Of a stretch of 32,042 nucleotides of DNA, positions 31,466-32,042 are shown in pieces. Each line of letters opens with the position of its first letter. The first letter of the stretch is position 1. The notes beneath the pieces are model-generated. The model was not told the DNA's origin and did not search any database. It saw nothing but the letters and a program-made list of their open reading frames with translations. The stretch spans positions 1-32,042 of the forward strand of contig JAKBAX010000014.1 of assembly GCA_021808785.1 (NCBI GenBank), given 5' to 3'. The DNA is from Actinomycetes bacterium (GTDB taxonomy: Bacteria > Actinomycetota > Acidimicrobiia > Acidimicrobiales > Palsa-688). Made by a program: the position numbers and the translations under genes.

Positions 31466-32042
31466 GCGACGCGGCGCGCTCCCTGGCCCACATCCACGCC
31501 TGGCCCACCGTGGAACGGCCGGTGCTGGTCATGTGCCTGGAGGGCTGGATCGACGCCGGGCTGGCCGCCTCGGCCGCCCTCAACCATCTGGCCAACGCCA
31601 TGCCGAGCGAGTTGGTCGCCACCTTCGACTCCGATGAGCTGATCGACTACCGGGCCCGCCGGCCGACACTGCGCATCGTCAGTGGCGTCGACGAGGAGCT
31701 GCGGTGGCCGCAGATCAAGCTCCAGGCCGCGACCAACCGGACCGGTCGCACCGTCCTCATCCTGTCGGGACCCGAGCCGGACATGCGCTGGCAGCAGTTC
31801 TGCGCCGAGGTGATCGGCCTGGCCAGTCGGCTGGAGGTACAGAAGGTGGTCGGTATCGGCGCGTTCCCCGCCCCGGTCCCCCACACCCGGCCGGTCCGCC
31901 TGGTCGGGACATCCACCAGCGCCGATCTGGCCGCCGCGGTCGGCTTCCTGCCGGCCGGCATCGAGGTACCCTCGGGCACCCAGGGTGCCCTGGAAGTGGC
32001 GTTCGGCCAGGCATCGATACCGGCCGTCGGACTGTGGGCCCG
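31462..32042 (+). CDS. PAC2 family protein, 3' end missing
   Basis: The first 193 codons of a gene that runs off the right edge. ATG 31462 lies inside the previous stop (ATGA). The protein opens MSDAARSLAHIHAWPTVERP and continues LVMCLEGWIDAGLAASAALN, DSDELIDYRARRPTLRI, ILSGPEPDMRWQQF and VVGIGAFPAPVPHTRPVRLV, which are the landmarks of PAC2 (proteasome assembly chaperone 2-like) proteins. In actinobacteria these are conserved proteins, some tied by proposal to the proteasome, with no settled function. No signal peptide is present. The phosphotransferase partner gives no further hint. Confidence 0.88.
   Translation, partial: MSDAARSLAHIHAWPTVERPVLVMCLEGWIDAGLAASAALNHLANAMPSELVATFDSDELIDYRARRPTLRIVSGVDEELRWPQIKLQAATNRTGRTVLILSGPEPDMRWQQFCAEVIGLASRLEVQKVVGIGAFPAPVPHTRPVRLVGTSTSADLAAAVGFLPAGIEVPSGTQGALEVAFGQASIPAVGLWA

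Noticed and set aside
1-32042. Mobile element, prophage, CRISPR array or tRNA-linked island
   Set aside because: No transposase, integrase, phage structural gene, spaced direct repeats or tRNA-like cloverleaf was found. The phage-tail-like beta domain sits in Tat-exported proteins and does not by itself indicate a prophage.

Overview
The window is a high-GC chromosomal segment that looks actinobacterial, most likely class Acidimicrobiia. The pointers are the N-terminal [16 protein letters not shown]-type repeat of the first protein (in my recollection abundant in secreted proteins of Acidimicrobiia), a FolP2-like dihydropteroate synthase homologue of mycobacterial type, a PAC2-family protein, and G/C-rich third codon positions. 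This assignment is inference from protein families; no rRNA or tRNA gene is present.

Region 1 (1-6946) is a cell-surface block. It holds the end of a secreted GH12-like glycoside hydrolase, a PIG-L deacetylase, and a polyprenyl-phosphate glycosylphosphotransferase (minus strand) that would start a polysaccharide repeat unit. After them come three plus-strand genes for Tat-targeted or Tat-associated surface proteins with DUF4082-like domains. Two of these (3457-4005 and 4005-5234) together correspond to the single fused third gene (5249-6946). The control region between the glycosylphosphotransferase and these genes carries a dense stack of palindromes.

Region 2 (7021-26275) is an exopolysaccharide or capsule locus. 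It encodes a sugar C-methyltransferase, a glucose-1-phosphate cytidylyltransferase-like enzyme, a PhyH-type dioxygenase, a pyruvyl transferase (minus strand), an AlgD-like GDP-mannose 6-dehydrogenase, a GT4 glycosyltransferase, an AsnB-type amidotransferase, a two-domain oxidoreductase, a heparinase II/III-family protein, a Wzx-like flippase, two Wzz/Wzc-like proteins that lack a usable P-loop, and a second GT4 glycosyltransferase. Read together, the genes suggest an acidic polymer with uronic acid (possibly uronamide) residues, a C-methyl-branched deoxysugar and pyruvate ketals. The repeat unit would be flipped by a Wzx-like protein and its length or export handled by an unusual kinase-dead pair. 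No Wzy-type polymerase is visible.

Region 3 (26268-32042) is mostly housekeeping: a TauE/SafE permease, a small conserved-looking protein, a minus-strand operon of thioredoxin-TPR, folP2-like and holA genes, and a divergent pair of an APH-like phosphotransferase and a PAC2-family protein cut by the window end. I saw no insertion sequence, CRISPR array, tRNA, rRNA or phage genes.
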